Assembly (NCBI RefSeq): GCF_002075885.1
Contig: NZ_MDET01000028.1
Coordinates: 1-34,298, forward strand
Direction: 5' to 3'
Origin: Manganibacter manganicus
GTDB lineage: Bacteria > Pseudomonadota > Alphaproteobacteria > Rhizobiales > Rhizobiaceae
Length of the DNA stretch: 34,298 bases
Shown here in pieces: positions 32,446 through 34,298 of this stretch. Within the stretch, counting starts at the first letter, position 1; the number at the start of each line of letters is the position of its first letter. The notes below the pieces were generated by a model. The model did not search any database, was not told where the DNA came from, and was given only the letters and a program-made list of their open reading frames with translations. The translations under genes and the position numbers were made by a program.

Positions 32446-33060
32446 TCAATAGAGACGGAACAGTACCGGTATCGCACCTACATTCTGAAAATACTCGACG
32501 ATTTCAAACGCCGGCTTGGCGACGAAAAAAATCAAGCCATCACCAAACGTCGAATAAATCCGGCTTGTCGAAACGGTAAGAGTGGCTTGATCGCGATACA
32601 ATCTTGGCGATGGCCAGAATCTTGGCACTCGCGAGCAATATGCCCGATAAATGTCACCGAAGGTTTCCTCTAGGAATCGCTCCTCGCGTCGGATTACGAA
32701 GTGGAACGCTCCAGCGCAGGCAACGAAGAAGGATGCGGTCACGATAAGGCTACCGGTCTGTGCCCCGACGCCGGCCGCAGCTACCGAGGAGAAAACATAC
32801 AGAGGATTGCGGGTGATGGAGTACGGGCCGAATTCGACGATCTCGGCCGATTTGCGACCGCCGATGTAGAGCGTACACCACATCCTACCTACGATGCCTA
32901 TGACTATAAGGCCGAGCCCGAATGCCTCAACGAGATCATGGCCTTCCTGACTGCCCCCCGATCGTACAAATAGAAGAAACATGAATGCCAAAAATATCAA
33001 TATTCCCAAAAGCACTCTTCTGAGAAACTGGAATCTTCCTAGTGTCAATGCGGTCACCAT
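32446..33060 (-). CDS. Isoprenylcysteine carboxyl methyltransferase (ICMT)-like protein, abutted by an IS
   Basis: A 204-residue membrane methyltransferase-like protein. Helices at the N-terminus precede the SAM-binding signature FGPYSITRNPLYVFS and REERFLEETFGDIYRAYCSR, then VPRFWPSPRLY. Bacterial ICMT-like proteins are of largely unknown substrate. The predicted ATG at 33060 lies exactly at the end of the IS3 element; the A of the start codon comes from the IS, the TG from host sequence, followed by GTG which could be the original start. The IS therefore removed the native promoter and ribosome site, so expression is doubtful though the protein itself seems complete. Confidence 0.82.
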   Translation of the reverse strand: MVTALTLGRFQFLRRVLLGILIFLAFMFLLFVRSGGSQEGHDLVEAFGLGLIVIGIVGRMWCTLYIGGRKSAEIVEFGPYSITRNPLYVFSSVAAAGVGAQTGSLIVTASFFVACAGAFHFVIRREERFLEETFGDIYRAYCSRVPRFWPSPRLYRDQATLTVSTSRIYSTFGDGLIFFVAKPAFEIVEYFQNVGAIPVLFRLY

Positions 33061-33086
33061 GGCCTGCTGCCGGTTTCGTGGACACC
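33060..33086. repeat. Left terminal inverted repeat of the IS3 element
   Basis: 27 bp matching the reverse complement of 34272-34298 with three mismatches; begins TGGCC. Confidence 0.88.
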
Positions 33087-33120
33087 GAGATAAGGTGTTT
33101 AACGGAACTGGAGAGAGGGA

Positions 33121-33411
33121 ATGCAGAGAAGGAAGTTCAGCCGCGAGTTCAAGCTTGAGGCAGTGAGACTGGTGAAGGATCGGGGCGTTGCGGTTGCGCA
33201 GGCCGCCCGTGATCTGGATCTCCATGAGAACGTGCTGCGCAAATGGATCAGGGATCTTGCTGCCGATCCGCAGCATGCCTTTCCCGGTCATGGCCAGATG
33301 AAGCCGGAGCAGCTCGAGATCGACCGGCTGCGCAAGGAAGTCGCCAAACTGAAGGCGGAGCGCGACATCCTAAAAAAGGCCGCAGCCTACTTCGCGAGGG
33401 AAGCGATATGA
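33121..33411 (+). CDS. IS3-family transposase OrfA
   Basis: A 96-residue protein with the helix-turn-helix of IS3 OrfA (RRKFSREFKLEAVRLVKDRG, AQAARDLDLHENVLRKWI) and a leucine-zipper-like segment (IDRLRKEVAKLKAERDILKK). It binds the inverted repeats and is normally fused to OrfB by -1 frameshifting. A slippery A-AAA-AAG lies near its end. Its stop overlaps the orfB start (ATGA). Confidence 0.94.
   Translation: MQRRKFSREFKLEAVRLVKDRGVAVAQAARDLDLHENVLRKWIRDLAADPQHAFPGHGQMKPEQLEIDRLRKEVAKLKAERDILKKAAAYFAREAI
33372..33378 (+). promoter_or_regulatory. Putative -1 ribosomal frameshift site of the IS3 element
   Basis: Six A then G, read in orfA as A-AAA-AAG, a canonical slippery heptamer. A -1 slip moves the ribosome into the orfB frame, which is open from upstream of this point, giving an OrfAB fusion. 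Confidence 0.75.
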
Positions 33412-34268
33412 GGTTCGCTTTCATCGCGAGGCACCGGGGCATCTGGCCGGTGGCATGGCTGTGCAGTGCACTGGATGTATCCCGCTCAGGCTTCCATGCC
33501 TGGCTCAACCGTAGCCCCAGCGTCCGCTCGCGGCACGACGAGATACTCGTCTCCCGGATCGACCGCAGCTTCAAGAGCAGTGACCGCACCTATGGCGCCC
33601 GTCGTGTCTGGCATGACGTCCTGGCCGAGGGTCTGTCCTGCGGCCTGCATCGCGTCGAGAGGCTCATGCGGGAGAACGGGTTGCGTGCCCGGCCGCGCCG
33701 CCGTGGGCTGCCGAAGGACGCCGGCGAGCGGACCGCCGTCTCGGACAACCTCCTCGACCGCGCCTTCGAGGCATCGGCTCCGAACCAGAAGTGGATCGCC
33801 GACTTCACCTACATCTGGACCGCCGAAGGTTGGCTCTACGTTGCCGCCGTCGTCGACCTGTTCTCCCGGCGCGTCGTCGGCTGGGCGATGAAGGCGGAGA
33901 TGACGGCCCAACTCGTCACCGACGCCCTCATCATGGCGATCTGGCGCAGAGGAAAACCCGATAGCCTGCTTCATCATTCGGACCAGGGATCGCAATACAC
34001 CAGTGAGCAGTTCCAGCGCCTGATGGCTGACCACGGCATCACCTGTTCGATGAGCCGGTCGGGCAACGTCTGGGACAATGCTGCGATGGAGAGCTTCTTC
34101 TCGTCGCTCAAGACAGAGCGGACGGCCCGCAAGGTCTACAGGAGGAGGGACGACGCCAGGGCGGATGTGTTCGATTACATCGAACGCTTCTACAACCCTC
34201 GGCGACGGCACTCGACACTGGGCTATCTCAGCCCCGTCGAGTTCGAGGAGCAAGCTATGTTAGCTTAA
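33408..34268 (+). CDS. IS3-family transposase OrfB (integrase catalytic domain)
   Basis: A 286-residue rve-type catalytic subunit. The HTH_21 region (HRVERLMRENGLRARPRR) is followed by the DDE core: Asp in NQKWIADFTYIWTAEGW, Asp in LLHHSDQGSQYTS, and Glu in NAAMESFFSSLKTE, then RRHSTLGYLSPVEFE. The separate start at 33408 overlaps the orfA stop; the functional transposase is expected as the OrfAB frameshift product. It ends 30 bp from the right end of the element. Confidence 0.95.
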   Translation: MRFAFIARHRGIWPVAWLCSALDVSRSGFHAWLNRSPSVRSRHDEILVSRIDRSFKSSDRTYGARRVWHDVLAEGLSCGLHRVERLMRENGLRARPRRRGLPKDAGERTAVSDNLLDRAFEASAPNQKWIADFTYIWTAEGWLYVAAVVDLFSRRVVGWAMKAEMTAQLVTDALIMAIWRRGKPDSLLHHSDQGSQYTSEQFQRLMADHGITCSMSRSGNVWDNAAMESFFSSLKTERTARKVYRRRDDARADVFDYIERFYNPRRRHSTLGYLSPVEFEEQAMLA

Positions 34269-34271
34269 CCT

Positions 34272-34298
34272 GGTGTCCGAAAAACCGGCAGCAGGCCA
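34272..34298. repeat. Right terminal inverted repeat of the IS3 element
   Basis: Reverse complement of 33060-33086 with three mismatches; the window ends at its last base. Confidence 0.88.

Larger units (their letters stand above)
33060..34298 (+). mobile_element. Complete IS3-family insertion sequence
   Basis: A 1,239-bp element with imperfect inverted ends, TGGCCTGCTGCCGGTTT at 33060-33076 matching the reverse complement of 34282-34298, the outer 17 bases being identical and 24 of 27 overall. It has the standard orfA and orfB with an overlap and a slippery A6G. It ends with CA at the last base of the window, so the right target duplication cannot be seen. All reading frames are intact, so it should be able to transpose. 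Confidence 0.93.

Noticed and set aside
33060..33291. N-terminal extension of the ICMT-like protein into the IS3 element
   Set aside because: The extra residues come from IS antisense sequence; family similarity begins only after 33060.
1..34298. Composite transposon formed by the two terminal IS elements
   Set aside because: The left element is ISKra4 type and the right is IS3 type, with unrelated ends, so they cannot mobilise the middle as one composite.
1..34298. tRNA genes, rRNA genes or CRISPR arrays
   Set aside because: No cloverleaf-like segments, rRNA stretches or regularly spaced repeats were seen by eye.

Overview
The window is GC-rich DNA from an alphaproteobacterium, most likely of the Rhizobiales (Rhizobium/Agrobacterium/Sinorhizobium/Mesorhizobium type). 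This is judged from protein style and gene company: an ISKra4 element with a pRiA4b ORF-3 passenger, DUF2853, a HupE/anchor pair, and ArsH/ACR3 operons. No rRNA, tRNA, replication gene or CRISPR array was seen. The dense metal-resistance content, several IS remnants and a broken antirestriction gene point to a plasmid or genomic island.

Layout. (1) 1-3159 is a complete ISKra4-type element with perfect 24-bp inverted ends and three genes. It interrupts an ardC-like antirestriction gene whose 5' part remains at 3160-3336. (2) 3402-5010 holds mscL, a DUF2853 gene and a truncated IS5-type transposase. (3) 5239-11534 is an arsenic region on the minus strand with two units: arsR-arsC(LMW)-acr3-arsC-arsH, and a downstream arsR-arsO-MFS unit. 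The acr3 arsenite exporter gene is split by an apparent one-base frameshift. (4) 11733-14413 is a divergent Zn/Cd/Pb P-type ATPase and MerR regulator with a classic 19-bp-spaced promoter and palindrome between them. (5) 14415-21063 is a long minus-strand set of envelope genes for copper and thiol redox work: an exported Cys protein, a multicopper oxidase, DUF411, TlpA-like, SCO1, DsbA-like, a Tat-exported Cys-rich protein, a 38-residue membrane protein and a cytochrome c.

(6) 21821-23745 encodes a membrane-anchor protein, a HupE/UreJ protein and a His-rich exported peptide. It diverges from csoR, an MFS exporter with a His-rich tail, and a small DedA/YqaA-like protein (23832-25862), with a G-tract palindrome between the two. 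(7) 25895-30344 holds a three-domain DedA-PAP2-LssY protein, a PAP2 phosphatase, an MFS transporter and a ChrB N-terminal-domain protein. (8) 30536-32326 holds a PepSY protein, a transposase scrap, and a fluoride riboswitch followed by crcB. (9) 32446-34298 holds an ICMT-like methyltransferase gene abutted exactly at its start codon by a complete IS3-family element that ends at the last base of the window.

Together these genes would handle As(III)/As(V)/organoarsenicals, Zn/Cd/Pb, Cu, probably Ni or Co, possibly chromate, and fluoride. The least explained parts are the copper/thiol block with its small Cys-rich proteins and the HupE/anchor/His-rich block opposite csoR. All functions are read from sequence motifs without database searches.
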